Source: Batkoa obscura (lineage: Eukaryota; Entomophthoromycota; Entomophthoromycetes; Entomophthorales; Batkoaceae). From it: a stretch of 64,000 nucleotides of DNA. The number at the start of each line of letters is the position of its first letter. Positions within the stretch are counted from its first letter, which is position 1. The DNA is taken from contig JASVEC010000002.1 of assembly GCA_030770535.1 (NCBI GenBank), positions 620,001 through 684,000 of the forward strand, given 5' to 3'. A model generated the notes under the pieces. The model made no database searches. It saw only the letters and a program-made list of their open reading frames with translations, and was not told the DNA's origin. The position numbers and the translations under genes were made by a program. Of this stretch, positions 12,891 to 24,424 are shown piece after piece.

Positions 12891-13353
12891 TGTGAAATCT
12901 GGTACTCAGTGCTTGGAGTCAAGAACAGCTATTGCTGGGTTGACTACACTATAAGTCGAAAGGTCTTAGTTTATGTGACTAAGATAGACTTGAATTGTGA
13001 AGAATAGCACGTAGTAGGCTACAGACTATGTAAAACAAGTAGAATAGACAATACTAATGTAAATCTACGTAAAATACTACTAAGAAAACTTAGTGGCTTT
13101 ATTAAATGTTTGAGATATCAGGGAATAATTCAGTTAAAAAGCCTCAAACTACTATACTCTGTAAACTCTTTTATACTCTGAAAAGTATAGATATTAAAAT
13201 GAGAAGATAATATTCTTTGATATGGAGCTAGAAATTCTCATAACAAATCAAACTAAGAATGTGGAACTGATTTTCTCTGAACTCGAGAACACAACAGCTT
13301 AGGCGATTGTTATGCTATAACTAACCATGGGACTGACAAAGCGATATTTCACA
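12891..13353. mobile_element. possible solo LTR (fossil)
   Basis: A 463-bp segment, less AT-rich than both flanks, is bounded by an 8-bp terminal inverted repeat (TGTGAAAT ... ATTTCACA) with TG...CA ends, as in LTRs of Ty1/copia and Ty3-like elements. I see no internal coding region, no second LTR and no clear target duplication, so it is at best an old solo LTR of unassigned family. Confidence 0.4.
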
Positions 13354-14534
13354 TCTGTTAAGAGTGATGATAAATGATAAAAGAGTAGCAATAAATAATT
13401 ATTTTATCTTGGTTTTTTTGGCAATTGTGTTGTGTTTTTTTCACCATTATATACTATCAATCCCTCATATTGTTACTATCACTACTTATCACCTATTGTT
13501 TGATTGAAATAAAATTTTAAATACATATAGTAATAAATAAGCCACTATTTCTCTGTTAAAACAATATAGGGCTATCAGATATTGCTTACCAGATACTTTA
13601 TTTACTACCCGAAAATTCATTTTTTTATTTTTATTTTCCAATTTAGGAGCCGTTTTGTTCTAATTTTCTCAAGGATCTTATCTTTGAGACTTTTGTGAAA
13701 AACTTTAGCTAGCTTTTTTGTAATTTTGAGTTGCTGAAACTGACAATAATTCTACAAAACCTCAAAAAGATTTTAAAAATCAAAATAACAATAAAAATAA
13801 ACCAGATTTTTAATAAGAAACATCATTAATAGAGATTATTTGAGTCTTGGAAATATTAAGGTTTATTTGTTTGCCATAGAAATAGGTTTTTTGTTTACGT
13901 TGTTTAAAGCGACTTTAAATTTAGAGCGAATTTTTACTATACTAAAATAGATAATAAGATGCATTTTTGCTTAAATGAACAATGTATACTTTTAATAAGT
14001 CTCAAACTTACTTAAAATTTCTATATCACTGTAGATTATAGTTAGTGTTATACTAATGTTGTATTAAGTTTTGAAATTTTATTGATAGTTTTTGTCTAAT
14101 GATATCATTAGAATTTATTCTTTATCGAGAATTTTGAATTTTTTCAGTGCAATACTATTGCAAATTAAATATTTTTTGTTTCAACAGCATCTTCACTTTT
14201 CATTTAATTTATAGATGAAAACCTCATTTATGTTTAGCCAGTCTTTATTTCCGCTTATCCTTATCTTTAATTTCACTGTACTTCAATTAAAGGTTTAAGG
14301 AGTACAAATTTTTACAAGTTACAACCTTTTGCCAATTATACTAACAAAACTATCTAAATATCAGCCAATCATTTAAACAACAATAGTTTGATAAGAAGAT
14401 AGTTGAAGTAACATACAATAGTAGCTTTTGTTAGTTATAATTGAATAGGTTTTATTTTTATTTCATATTTCATATTTTAAGCATTTTATAATTATAACAA
14501 ATCTATTAGACAAATAAACTACTCAACTTTATAT

Positions 14535-14630
14535 GGAGATGTTTTTGACTTCATTACTTTTTCCATCTTTTAAGCGCTATTTAAGTGAAAAAATTGTTAG
14601 TAAAACTCTTAAATATAAAAATACATCCAC
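14535..14630 (+). mobile_element. MITE copy, GGGGATGT family
   Basis: Full-length 96-bp forward copy (GGAGATGT ... ACATCCAC) flanked by ATAT on both sides. Confidence 0.85.
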
Positions 14631-14964
14631 ATATGTTTAATATTAATATATGTATGTACCACTGCGAGACTAATTAATATAGATTAAGCAGCTGTTCTGT
14701 CCAAAATAGGTGTTTAAACCTAGCTTAACGTGTATTTACTAGCCCACTTTTTAAATCCTTCAGTGATAAAGTAAACTATACTGACTACTTTAACAAATGG
14801 ACTTGCCCAATCCCCATAACCTTACGCTCAAATGCTATATTGTAAACAGCCAGGAAATGCCTGTTCTAATATTATGCTTATAATAGACATCAGTGAGCCC
14901 TAATCCCATCACAAATTTATGTATTACTAAAACTGAAACTAATTAAAGGATTTGTAAAGCATTT

Positions 14965-15030
14965 GGAGATGTTTTTTTGATTTCATTACTTTCTATTTTT
15001 TAAGCGCTATTTGAGTCAAAAAAATCGTAG
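14965..15030 (+). mobile_element. MITE copy, 3'-truncated
   Basis: The left two thirds of the element are present, through the AGCGCT core and TTTGAGT. The right inverted repeat is missing. Confidence 0.75.
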
Positions 15031-15432
15031 TTAAGACAACCAACCAAATTACTTAGTCAAAGCCAAGGTAGCCAATCAAAATGTTTAGAAAATACCAACT
15101 CACGCAACAAAAGCTATCGAATTGTTAATCCCACAACTTAACTTTTAAAAAGAAAAGTTACTAGTGAAACTGGATTTATCTAATCAACTTTATCGACTGT
15201 ACTTTACAGGATCACATGTTTAGTATATTTCGTAACAATGTTTAACAACATTGAAAACTTCATAAGGTTGGTTGATGATGGTTAGCACGGTCTCTAAAAA
15301 GGGAAGGGTTTACTTAGGCTTTATGTCTTTGTAAAAGTTGATGATCTTGTCGGTTCATATTCCAGAGCCTGACATGGAGATGTGTGCCATCTGACAGCTT
15401 TAAAAAAATAATAATCTTAGTTTTTAACTGAA

Positions 15433-15759
15433 TTAGTTGTATGAAAATAAATGTATAATACATTTAACTTTGAGTAGCCAAGAAACTACTTTAAAATAAA
15501 TTTTGGCTTTATGAACCAAGTGTATATATTTTTTGAGCAAACCCAAGTTTGTAAAAGTACAAAATTGCAACAAAGTATTTCGCATTAAAATAATCTTGTC
15601 CATAGGCATAGGAAATATATTATGCTGTAACCAGTAATGAACTCTGTATTTAATCAAAAAGCTATGATTACTTAAAATGATCTTATAATTAAGTTTAAAA
15701 CAAATTTCAAAATCCTTCATTAATATACTTAATTCATTTATGATAAAAATATTGATCAT
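15433..15759 (-). CDS. doubtful 108-residue hypothetical protein
   Basis: Uninterrupted minus-strand frame, rich in Ile, Leu, Lys, Phe and Tyr as expected of AT-rich DNA. The alternation of WLQHN..., LLQFCTFTNLGLLKKYI and VVSWLLK loosely recalls helix-turn-helix repeats such as degenerate ankyrins, but no motif is diagnostic. No TATA box, intron or neighbouring gene supports it. It may well be a chance frame. Confidence 0.2.
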   Translation of the reverse strand: MINIFIINELSILMKDFEICFKLNYKIILSNHSFLIKYRVHYWLQHNIFPMPMDKIILMRNTLLQFCTFTNLGLLKKYIHLVHKAKIYFKVVSWLLKVKCIIHLFSYN

Positions 15760-16245
15760 TTAACAAGGATTTTATTTAAAACGTATAATGGAATTTGAAG
15801 TTGATAGCATTTTTATTAAGACAATCTTAGTCTATCGATTTCTATTTTATTTTTGAATGCATTTTGTGTCTAATCTTCAATCATACATTGAATTTTTAAC
15901 ACATTACTAATTGAACATTCTATAAAGTTATTCTTATTATGCTATTTATTAATATTAATATCTATGTAAAAATGAAATGTTATGATTCGGTTTATATTGA
16001 TATAGCGATGATATGATCTAAACTCAATTTAATGTTTAAAAAATATATTAGAAAACATAATAATAAAGAAAACTAAATATTTAGTTTGCAATGATTATTG
16101 ATAATTTTGTTATAATTTGAGCATTTGATGAATTTAAATATCACATTTGTTTAGTTTTATACCTTAAATAGAAAGCAACTTAGTTTGCATAAACTTATAA
16201 AAGTATTATTTCAATATGACAAGGTACTTTTGAAAGAAATTGACA

Positions 16246-16253
16246 TATAAATA
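16246..16253 (+). promoter_or_regulatory. TATA box of the NmrA-type gene
   Basis: TATAAATA lies 39 nt upstream of the ATG at 16292, which would imply a very short 5' untranslated region. Confidence 0.55.
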
Positions 16254-16291
16254 GCAATCATAAACTCAGTAATTTCTAACTTTGAAACATT

Positions 16292-17249
16292 ATGTCAACC
16301 TCAAGCATCTCAAAACACTATCAAAACATAGCAATTGCAGGTGGAACTGGAGAACTGGGCCATTATCTCGTGGAAGAATTCTTAAAAGACAAAGATCTTA
16401 AAGTAACAATCTTAACCCGAGCTTCTAGTGAAAATGATACCAAAAAAGAATTGAAAGATAGCTTTATTAAGCAAGGTGGACAGATTGTGGAAGTGAATTA
16501 TAATAACCAAGACAGTGTTTTAAAAGCGCTGATAGACATTGATGTAGTAATAGTAACTTTAAGCCTTCCAGACCTTGTCAAAGCAAGCGTTACTTTGATT
16601 GATGCTTCTGTTAAAGCCAATGTTAAATTATTCATACCTTCTGAGTTTGGTGCTAAAGTAGAAGGGTAAGTTAAGTTGTATATTTGACATTAATTAGATG
16701 TTTGAGTTTTTATTTGTTAGAGTAGATAATCCATTCACTTTACCAAAAAAAGAAGTTAGAAGTCACCTTGAAAGTTCTGGTTTAGATTATATTTATTATA
16801 ACAATGGTTTCTTTATGGAACATTTGCTATCTGAATTATTTGGTATTGATGTTCCAAACCATAAAGCTAAAATTGTTGGGAGTGGGGAAACAAAGCTGAC
16901 TATTACTAGTGTAAAAGATGTGGCTAAATGTGTTGTAAATACCTATTTCCTTCCAGGAGTAAAAAATAAATTTGTTAATATCGTTGGAGAAAATACATGC
17001 TTAAATGAAGTATTAAAAAACATATCAGAAATTAGTAATAAACCTTTTGAAGTTGAAAAAATTACCTTAGAGGAAGCCGAGGACGTTATTAATGCTAAGG
17101 ATACTGAGTTAATGACACAAATATCTTATTTGTTTAAGAGAGATATTGAAAAAGGTTATTGTTATCTTGCTGGAAATTTCAACCATTTTTTTCCTGGCTT
17201 TAAGTTTGTATCCATAAAAGAGTATGTTAAACAAACTTTTTTTAACTAA
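16292..17249 (+). CDS. NmrA-like/isoflavone-reductase-like NAD(P)-binding protein
   Basis: Two exons, 16292-16665 and 16721-17249, with a 55-nt GT-AG intron, give 300 residues, typical of the NmrA/PCBER group of atypical short-chain reductases. The dinucleotide-binding motif GGTGELGHYLVEEFL begins at about residue 17, followed by VTILTRAS (strand 2, NADP type) and VIVTLSLPD. FIPSEFG at about 117 and the central Lys-containing PKKEVRSHLESSGLDY region match this family. These are cytosolic NADP-dependent reductases or redox sensors; the substrate cannot be inferred. A decayed relative lies at 28546-29060 on the other strand, showing that this family has duplicated locally. Confidence 0.85.
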
Positions 17250-18039
17250 AATAAATATGAATCCAGCTTTTCTTTGTTATTACTATTTTTATAATCCTTC
17301 ATTTACAATCTGGCTTTTTTACAAGTTTATGTTGATATAACACATTGTACTTATATTCTACGTAAAATCTCAATAATTTTCATAATATGTGGTAATTAAA
17401 ATTAAAATGAAATACAAGCTACTTTTCTTGAAATGCAACCATAAAAGTCACTTATAATGCTGACAATTAAAACTTATTAAAGAGACTGAAGAGTCTGGTT
17501 ATTAAGGCCATAATTCAAATAATGTTTTCACTACCTTTTAACATCTTCCAGTAAATAAACTTGATTGAATAATAAATCATCGTTTTACTATAATAAAAGA
17601 TGGCTCTCATTTGTTAAAATAAGACTATGGAAATTTATTAAACTCCAATAATAAGTCATTTTGTAATAATTCAAGATATTAATAGCTTTTATTAAAACAG
17701 AAATCAGATAATGATTTATACTAATATTTAGCGAAATTCAAGGTAGAAAAACTTTGAGATACTTAATATAGACAAGTAAATTGATAATGTATTTATATTT
17801 TTGTCTAATCTAAGCCATCTTTTCAAAAGGTATCAGTCTATGTATAGATTGTTAGATTTAATTAGATTTTAAAACAGTATAAGCACCTAACACTATTAAA
17901 TGAATCAATCTTTTATTTAGTACTTATTTTTTATTTTAGAGTCAAACGGTTTTTCAAATTATACTATTGAAATCGGAATAATATTTTCATAAAGATATAA
18001 AGCAAACATCTACATAGTTAATATGATAATAAAACATTT
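17250..18039. other. AT-rich spacer
   Basis: 3' flank of the NmrA-type gene. I see no coding pattern, RNA gene or repeat until the MITE at 18040. Confidence 0.5.
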
Positions 18040-18136
18040 GGGGATGTTTTTTTGATTTCACTACTTTTACGTTTTTTAAGCGCTATTTGAGCGGAAAGAT
18101 TGTTAGTAAAATTCCTAAACAAAAAAATATATTCTC
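18040..18136 (+). mobile_element. MITE copy, GGGGATGT family
   Basis: Full-length forward copy with a degraded right end (ATTCTC), flanked by ATTT on both sides. It lies 63 bp upstream of tRNA-Gln. Confidence 0.85.
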
Positions 18137-18199
18137 ATTTTATTGGTTAAATTAAGATTTATATACAACCAAAATACCAAATGGTAATCCTTAGAATAT

Positions 18200-18271
18200 G
18201 GATCCATGGTGTAATGGTTAGCACCCAAGGTTTTGATCCTTGTAATCCGAGTTCGATTCTCGGTGGGTCCT
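18200..18271 (+). tRNA. tRNA-Gln (TTG)
   Basis: A 72-nt cloverleaf. The acceptor arm GGATCCA pairs with TGGGTCC (one G-U), the anticodon loop TTTTGAT gives anticodon TTG, and the T-loop is TTCGATT. There is no intron, and a T-run about 10 nt downstream can stop Pol III. The gene is identical to the one at 27543-27614. Confidence 0.95.
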
Positions 18272-18309
18272 TCAAGGCATATTTTTCTACAATAGAATTT
18301 GTATTGAAC

Positions 18310-18396
18310 TATCTTTTTTGGCTTCATTACTTTGTTGGTTTTTAAGCACTATTGAGTGGAAAAGCTGAGTAGTAGAATCTAAAAAAAGACATGTCC
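18310..18396 (+). mobile_element. degraded MITE copy
   Basis: TTTTTTGGCTTCATTACTTT, a changed core (AAGCACT), GAGTGGAAAA and ACATGTCC are recognisable, but both ends are worn. It lies just downstream of tRNA-Gln. Confidence 0.65.
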
Positions 18397-18721
18397 ATAT
18401 TAAGATTTTTGTTAGTTTTTGTTTTAATGTTAAACTACATTGATATTTTTCAATATTTATATTTTTCAAATATTTCATATTCAATCATTATCCATTTGCA
18501 TTATATTAAGTCATCACTACCACTGTCCAATAATTTGATCCATATTGAAATTAAATTATCCTCAGAAATTAGCAATAAAATAAGCTATTTTGAAAAAAAA
18601 TAAAGCTGTCAATTGACTAAAAATAGCAACTTAGCTTATCATAGTTTTTTTAACGTTAATAAAAAGAATGATTATATTATAATTTGATCAATTCCTCCAT
18701 CTTATCTTTTTATCAAACTTA

Positions 18722-20265
18722 ATGCCACAAGACATAAAATCAAATTTAAATACACCATTGATGGATGAGCGATATGTTAACTACAGTGAAGGAGAAGAAG
18801 GAAATGGTCGAGCACAAGGAAGTGGTTACGCACTAATAGAATCTGGAGAATCTGAACTCAAACAAAGTATTGATGACCCATATTGTTTACTCTATATCAC
18901 TTTTTTCATGTTAGGGGTAGCTATGTTGTTACCTTGGAATGGTAGGTTTTACCGTTTATTTTTATTATATTTTTATCATTTCTTTTTAAATGATTTCAAT
19001 TGAAATTGGGTATTAATATACTTTTTAATTATGATTAGTTTTCATCACAGCTACCAGTTTCTTTTCTTATAAATTTAAAAACAGTCGCTATGAAACCAAT
19101 TTCAATGGTTGGTTTTCAGTTATTGGGTCAACAACTAATCTATTGTTTTTATTTTATTCATTAGGAAGTCAAAGGAAGGTAAGTATTTTTTTATGAACAC
19201 ATCCTTGCATAAATAACATTAATATTTAATTAACTCATATATTAATAGTCTAGATTATATACCCGTAGTTTGACCAGTATATTTTATTTAACACTCTGTT
19301 TTATTTTCATGTTAATATTTACTCAAACCAATTTCCTTCCTGAAACTAATTTTTATATATCAATCCTCTTACTCTTTTTATCCATTTCAAGTGCTTCTTT
19401 TTTAAATAGTGACGGTCTCGCTTTAGCCTCTACTTTTGGTAGTAATTATGTACAAGCTAGTTTAATGGGCCAAGCATTGGCAGGATTAGCGGTAGCTATT
19501 GCTCAATTGGGGATTGCTTATCATGGTCAAATGAATTTGATTCAATTACCAGAAGAATTAATTTTGAACCAAGGTTATTATTATTTTTTAACAGCAGTAA
19601 TGACAAGTTTATTAACCTTTGTTTGTTTTTTTGGTTCAAGAAAACATCCACAGTTTATGTTAATTAAAATGGAATTAAAAGATGATCATGAGCTAAGTTT
19701 TTCAGAATTGATCAAAGAGAAAGTTAATGAATGTAAAGTTTTAATTAATGAAAACGGGAAGCTTTTAATAAGTTTATTGCTTACATTTATTGTTACCTTA
19801 TCTTTATTTCCTGCTATTACGACCACAATTACATCAACGAATAATGACACCTTTATATCGATTTATTTTATTGAAATAGGCTTTATTATCTACAATCTAG
19901 GTGATTTATTAGGTCGTTATTTACCTTCTATATCAACTCTATTCATTACCAATACAAAGCATTTACTCCTTGCTTCTATCTTAAGATTTCTCTTTGTACC
20001 TTTATTTTTATGGAGTAATACTAAGTTAGGAACAAATCATTATTTGGGAAATGATGTTCTATTTTTCACTTTGATGTTATTGTTCGCAACGACCAATGGT
20101 TATTTAGGCACTATGACTATGATATTAGGCCCTAGTACAACTAATGTAGAATCAAGACCTACCATGGCATCCCTTATGGCACTTACATTAACTTTAGGTT
20201 TATCCATAGGCTCTTCTATGTCCTTTATTTGGTTGGCAATCGCTTGTCAATGTAATCCATTTTAA
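18722..20265 (+). CDS. equilibrative nucleoside transporter (SLC29/ENT family)
   Basis: Moves nucleosides, and in some members nucleobases, across the plasma or vacuolar membrane. Three exons, 18722-18941, 19039-19178 and 19249-20265 (introns 97 and 70 nt), give 458 residues, the usual ENT length. A polar cytosolic N-terminus of about 57 residues ends in DDPYCLLYITFFMLG. Helix 1 then carries the family motif LPWN, continuing after splicing as LPWNVFITATSFFSYKF. Further marks are the GDLLGRYLPS stretch in the second half and about eleven hydrophobic helices in all. The last helix ends at the C-terminus, as in ENTs. Ligand preference cannot be read. Introns here are longer than in neighbouring genes. 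Confidence 0.9.
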
Positions 20266-20385
20266 TATATATCTATAATTCTTATTTAAACTTGTGTATT
20301 ATTAAATGAAAGCATGCATTATTAAACTATCAAATTTTATTTATTTAAGAAAAAATAATTTTATTATAATTAATAATGGCAATTA

Positions 20386-21138
20386 TTAACGTCTATCTTT
20401 AGGAATTACATAAGTACATTCAGCAGTTCCAACTAATTCATCAAATTGATTAAATATCTTTGCAGATAATACAGCTTTATAGGGTTTACTTTTACTATCT
20501 TCATAATCAATTATAAATTTAACAAAAGTATCCGCATTTGGTAATTCCTTCATTCCCTCCGCATTAAACTCCGTACTTAAATTAACAGTAAACATATTTC
20601 TATTTTTTCCATTACTAGTAGATAATACTGCTACTCTGTAAAAGGCTTCATCTAACATATGAGTTAAAATCCCTTGATGAATCCTATCATCATGATCTAC
20701 TGCTTTGGTACCAATATAATGAACTTCAATACCTTGTTTTTTTTCTTTATTAAAAAACATCCTTGGTAATAAAGCTAAAATATTATCTTTATAATAATAA
20801 TTAAATGTAATATGATCATCTGATATCAACCCCTTAACTATTCTTTCAACTATCATTTCACCTATATCATCAAATGAGGTATTGGATTCAAGTTCGGTTG
20901 TCCATGGATGGGAGTGAAGTTTGTTACTTATATCTGAACCTGGAGATTGATATTGTCGGTAAACCTCTCCGCCAATTAAACCTCCACTTAATAACAATCC
21001 CCCTGCTTTCCAGGATGCTAAAAAAGGTTCATTTGATTGTTTCAATGGAATTGTACTACTGGTTGGACGTGTATTAGTTAGTCTATGAGTGATATATTTT
21101 AATTGGTTTAATGAACGTGGTTTTAAAACTGTAAACAT
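20386..21138 (-). CDS. mitochondrial hotdog-fold thioesterase-like protein
   Basis: Single exon, 250 residues. An N-terminus rich in Arg, Lys, Ser and Thr without acidic residues until about 37 looks like a mitochondrial presequence. A Gly-rich hydrophobic segment (about 45-60, AGGLLLSGGLIGGEVYRQY) may span the inner membrane. The C-terminal half has the 4HBT/PaaI hotdog pattern: the HQGILTHMLDEAF helix (about 154-166), then strands NMFTVNLSTEF, FVKFIIDYED and GTAECTYVIPKDRR. The family hydrolyses acyl-CoA thioesters; the acyl chain is unknown. It resembles fungal and THEM4-like mitochondrial thioesterases. It is convergent with the nucleoside transporter, about 120 nt between stops. Confidence 0.75.
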   Translation of the reverse strand: MFTVLKPRSLNQLKYITHRLTNTRPTSSTIPLKQSNEPFLASWKAGGLLLSGGLIGGEVYRQYQSPGSDISNKLHSHPWTTELESNTSFDDIGEMIVERIVKGLISDDHITFNYYYKDNILALLPRMFFNKEKKQGIEVHYIGTKAVDHDDRIHQGILTHMLDEAFYRVAVLSTSNGKNRNMFTVNLSTEFNAEGMKELPNADTFVKFIIDYEDSKSKPYKAVLSAKIFNQFDELVGTAECTYVIPKDRR

Positions 21139-22109
21139 TGTTTTATTTATATGAATGAGAAGTTGGAGTTTGAATTGTTATACTATTTAATCGAAATAAA
21201 ATGGAGAAGATAAATGTCGATAAATTTGAAAATAAATATTAAATAGTTAAAATATAGAATATAGAAAAAAAAGACCTTTTTCAAGTTACTCTTTATAGTG
21301 GTGCTTTCTATTTATAGTCCAAAGTTTCGAAAGTGAAATTTTTAATTTAATTTTTCGTATTTATTGCGCGAATTCAAAGATAGTATCATTTCACACTTAA
21401 CCAATTAAATAGGAATATTTCAATACGAGTGTAAAAATTTGCTAATTTAAAAAATGAAGTCATTTGGATTATTTTTATTAATATAGAAATTAAGGATTGT
21501 TTTTTTGTTTAGGCTAATTCGTTAGATATTTAATTAAAAGGGGTTGACTAGTTGTTATTGTTTGTTTTTATTTATTTATATTGAGTTTAATGTATGCGTT
21601 TTACGACTTAGTTTTCATATTTTCATATTTAATATTCATTTTATTAATGTTTAAAATGGACCCCATCGTTTATTTTTATTGTATTAAGTAAGCGTATGTA
21701 AATTAACATTTAACTTAACAAAATGAAATTAATAATCTAAATTTTTAGAACAAAATAGAATATTATCCCAAGTAATAATGATTTTACATAAAGTAATTAT
21801 TGTGCTAAATAGGGGGAATATTGATTTTTAACATTAGTCAACTAATTTCTTGTATATAGTTAAATGTAGGTGAGAGCTAAAACTTGACAAATAAAATAGA
21901 TTAATAAGGTGGCAACTCACCCTTTTATTGGTATTATGAATCTAGAAATAAAAGCTTCCCTTTTTTATCATAGTTCTGAAATTTAAAATATTTTTAAATT
22001 TGCTTATTAATATTTTTTACTCATTTTTAATTCAAATTTCAAATGAGCAATTGTCAATTTGTTATGTTTAAAAACCAAAAAATCAACTTTATTAATCACT
22101 CAACTCTAT
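21139..22109. other. AT-rich spacer
   Basis: Upstream region of the thioesterase gene and 3' flank of Atg22. No further gene, RNA or repeat is visible. Confidence 0.5.
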
Positions 22110-23624
22110 CTACTCTGTCTGCAATATCAAATTATGAACCCTAGTAGCTCTCTCCAACTTAATAAAAAATAAACAAATAACCCCAGCTGCTAAAAGTCCA
22201 AATACTAAATAATAACCTAATCTAATTTGATTTGTAGTATTAACAATAGCCCCAAGAGATATTGAACCAATCCAAGAAGTCCCTTTATAAGAAATTAGAT
22301 AAATAGCAAAAAACATTGCATCTTTTGATTTGGGTAACATTTGAGAATACAAAGCTCGATGATAGCATTGTATTGTAGCATAAATGGAGAATAAAAATAA
22401 ATAATAGATATAATACTCTACTTTGCTTTTGATTCCAACAGAAAGATATAGTCCAAATAAACCCCAGATTGGAAAGATTAATGAAAATAATGAGAGATAA
22501 TTTGTTAGGTTAAGAATATTGAGTTGCTTTGGAAACCACTTTTTTAGAAAATATAATATTGTTACTGCTACACCTTCAACTAAAGGACCAATAGCATTAA
22601 TTAATAAAGTATCACTTGAAGTAATTGCTAACTCTCTACGACCAACAAAAATTGCTGTTGATATTCCAGTTGATAATCCGTCAGATAAGAAAAACCAAGA
22701 AACTAAACCCAACCAAATATCTTTATATTGTTTGAAATTTATAATAATTTTATAAATTTCTATTATAGAGTAAGTAAATATATTTTGATCATTTGGTATT
22801 GATGGGAATTTGTATTTAGGGAGATAAATGTAAGATATCAAGCCTAATATTAACCAAAACAACCCAGGAAGACTAACTCCTAATTGTAAACTAAAAATAC
22901 TATTATTGTTATTTAAGGATATTAATGAACTTGTTAATGATATTCCAAAAGTTAATAACATAGCTAAGCTAAATGGATTGGCTGATAACTCTGTTGTTAT
23001 TGAATCTTTAATCTTTTTAACTTCTTTGTCACTATTACACTCCATTACTCTTTGATCAAAATTTGCAAAAAATGAAATATAAGATAAGAAGAAAGCAGAT
23101 GCAATTACTGTTGATACATTAGCTAACATACACAATATAATCAATACCACATAGTTAGAACTATTAATTAATGCAATGATACTGGAACTTATACTACCTA
23201 ATATTGTAAATACCAATAAAAAATAACTTCGATAGTTTCCATGATCTGCTAACCCAGAAAATAAAATCAAAAATAAAGCTTGAAATATTGTTGTAATTCC
23301 ATTGATATATAATACTGCTGAAGTATTGGGAATCATTAAGGTATTGATTTTTAAATAGCATATATCTTTCCCATTACATTGAGTAAGACCATCAGCTAGA
23401 TAGCCGTTTTCAGTGATTAAACTATCAAGTAAACTTGGGATAACATGGACGGCAGTTAAGGCATAGGGAAGAAACTAGAGAGTTAGAGAGTTAATTTTGA
23501 GATCATTGTGAAGTTGAACAATTAAACTTACACCCAAAGTATGTAAATAAAAAGCATATTTATGTTTTCTTGTTGTATAAAATGGATCTTCATTCTTAGT
23601 TTGTTGAAAAGATAAAGATTTCAT
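22110..23624 (-). CDS. ATG22: Atg22-like vacuolar amino-acid effluxer (MFS)
   Basis: Atg22 exports amino acids from the vacuole after autophagic breakdown. Two exons, 23624-23532 and 23474-22110, joined by a 57-nt intron, give 485 residues. The short first exon supplies the N-terminus (MKSLSFQQTKNEDPFY) and the start of helix 1, continuing as HTLGFLPYALTAV after splicing. About twelve membrane helices follow, with the loop motif GLADHGNYR between helices 2 and 3, a long central loop (YLPKYKFPSIPNDQ), and the conserved YKGTSWIGS segment near the end. The whole matches the Atg22 branch of the major facilitator superfamily. No N-terminal signal peptide is needed for this family. Confidence 0.85.
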
Positions 23625-24222
23625 TATTATAAAAACAAATAATTTTCGAAGTTTGTTGATTATATAGGTTCTAGTTGTGAATGGTTTTATACGATTGGTT
23701 GAACAGACCCTTTTTATAGAATTTCAGACTATTATCCCCTTTGATTATTATGTAAACTGGAGTTATTATTGAAGATGAGCGTTTATTGGATTTGATAAGC
23801 ATTATTTGAAAATTTAGGATTTTGGACTTATTTAGTATAATTAATTGCTGTTTTGTTAGTGAATAAATGTATGATGAGATAAAGCTATTTTATAAAATAA
23901 GAATTTATATTGATTTCTGTTGTACTTTATTTGAAGTATTGTATAATATCAATATAAAGTATTTAACTCATATTATAACTAAAATTAAAAATATACAAGT
24001 ACTCTTCCGAGTGTCCTTTATGAAATTGATGAATTTGTTAGCATTAATCAAATAGTATTATTAGTTGTATTTTTGAATATTAAAGAAATAAATATTATCA
24101 GCGTTATAATTGTTGAAAAAAGAAGATTATTAAGTAATTATAGTTTAATTGTTATTCTATTTATTTTAATACTATTTATAAGTTAAATAATATAAGAATG
24201 TATTTTTTATTTCAATGACTAA

Positions 24223-24298
24223 GGGGTGTGTTGGTTTCATTACTTTTCATTTTAAGTACTATTGAGTGGGAAAAATACTAGCAAATTTTTTAATTTTT
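24223..24298 (+). mobile_element. degraded, truncated MITE copy
   Basis: GGGGTGTG, TTTCATTACTTTTCATTTTA, a changed core (AAGTACT) and TGAGTGGGAAAAA are recognisable. The right end is lost. Confidence 0.65.
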
Positions 24299-24346
24299 TG
24301 CTATGAAAAGTGGACAAAATAAATATAAAATGGAATAAATATATAA

Positions 24347-24424
24347 TAAAATAAATATAAAATAAATATAAAATAAATATAAAATAAATATAAAATAAAT
24401 ATAAAATAAATATAAAATAAAATA
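24347..24424. repeat. 11-bp minisatellite
   Basis: About seven copies of AAAATAAATAT. They create a low-complexity Phe/Tyr/Ile/Leu frame on the minus strand that is not a gene. Confidence 0.85.

Larger units (their letters stand above)
10927..16291. other. gene-poor region with MITEs and repeat relics
   Basis: Five kilobases without a confident gene. It holds MITE copies at 11902-11998, 12784-12880, 14535-14630 and 14965-15030, an LTR-like fragment (12891-13353), a decayed coding-like patch (11620-11812), and two less AT-rich unassigned stretches at about 14650-14930 and 15040-15400. The latter starts and ends near CCAACC/GGTTGG words but I could not define an element. One 108-codon frame (15433-15759) is listed separately at low confidence. 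Confidence 0.5.

Noticed and set aside
18115-18603. three overlapping 65-70 codon frames
   Set aside because: They run through the tRNA-Gln gene and MITE copies.
24347-24424. possible CRISPR-like array
   Set aside because: The units are contiguous 11-bp repeats without spacers, and the genome is eukaryotic.
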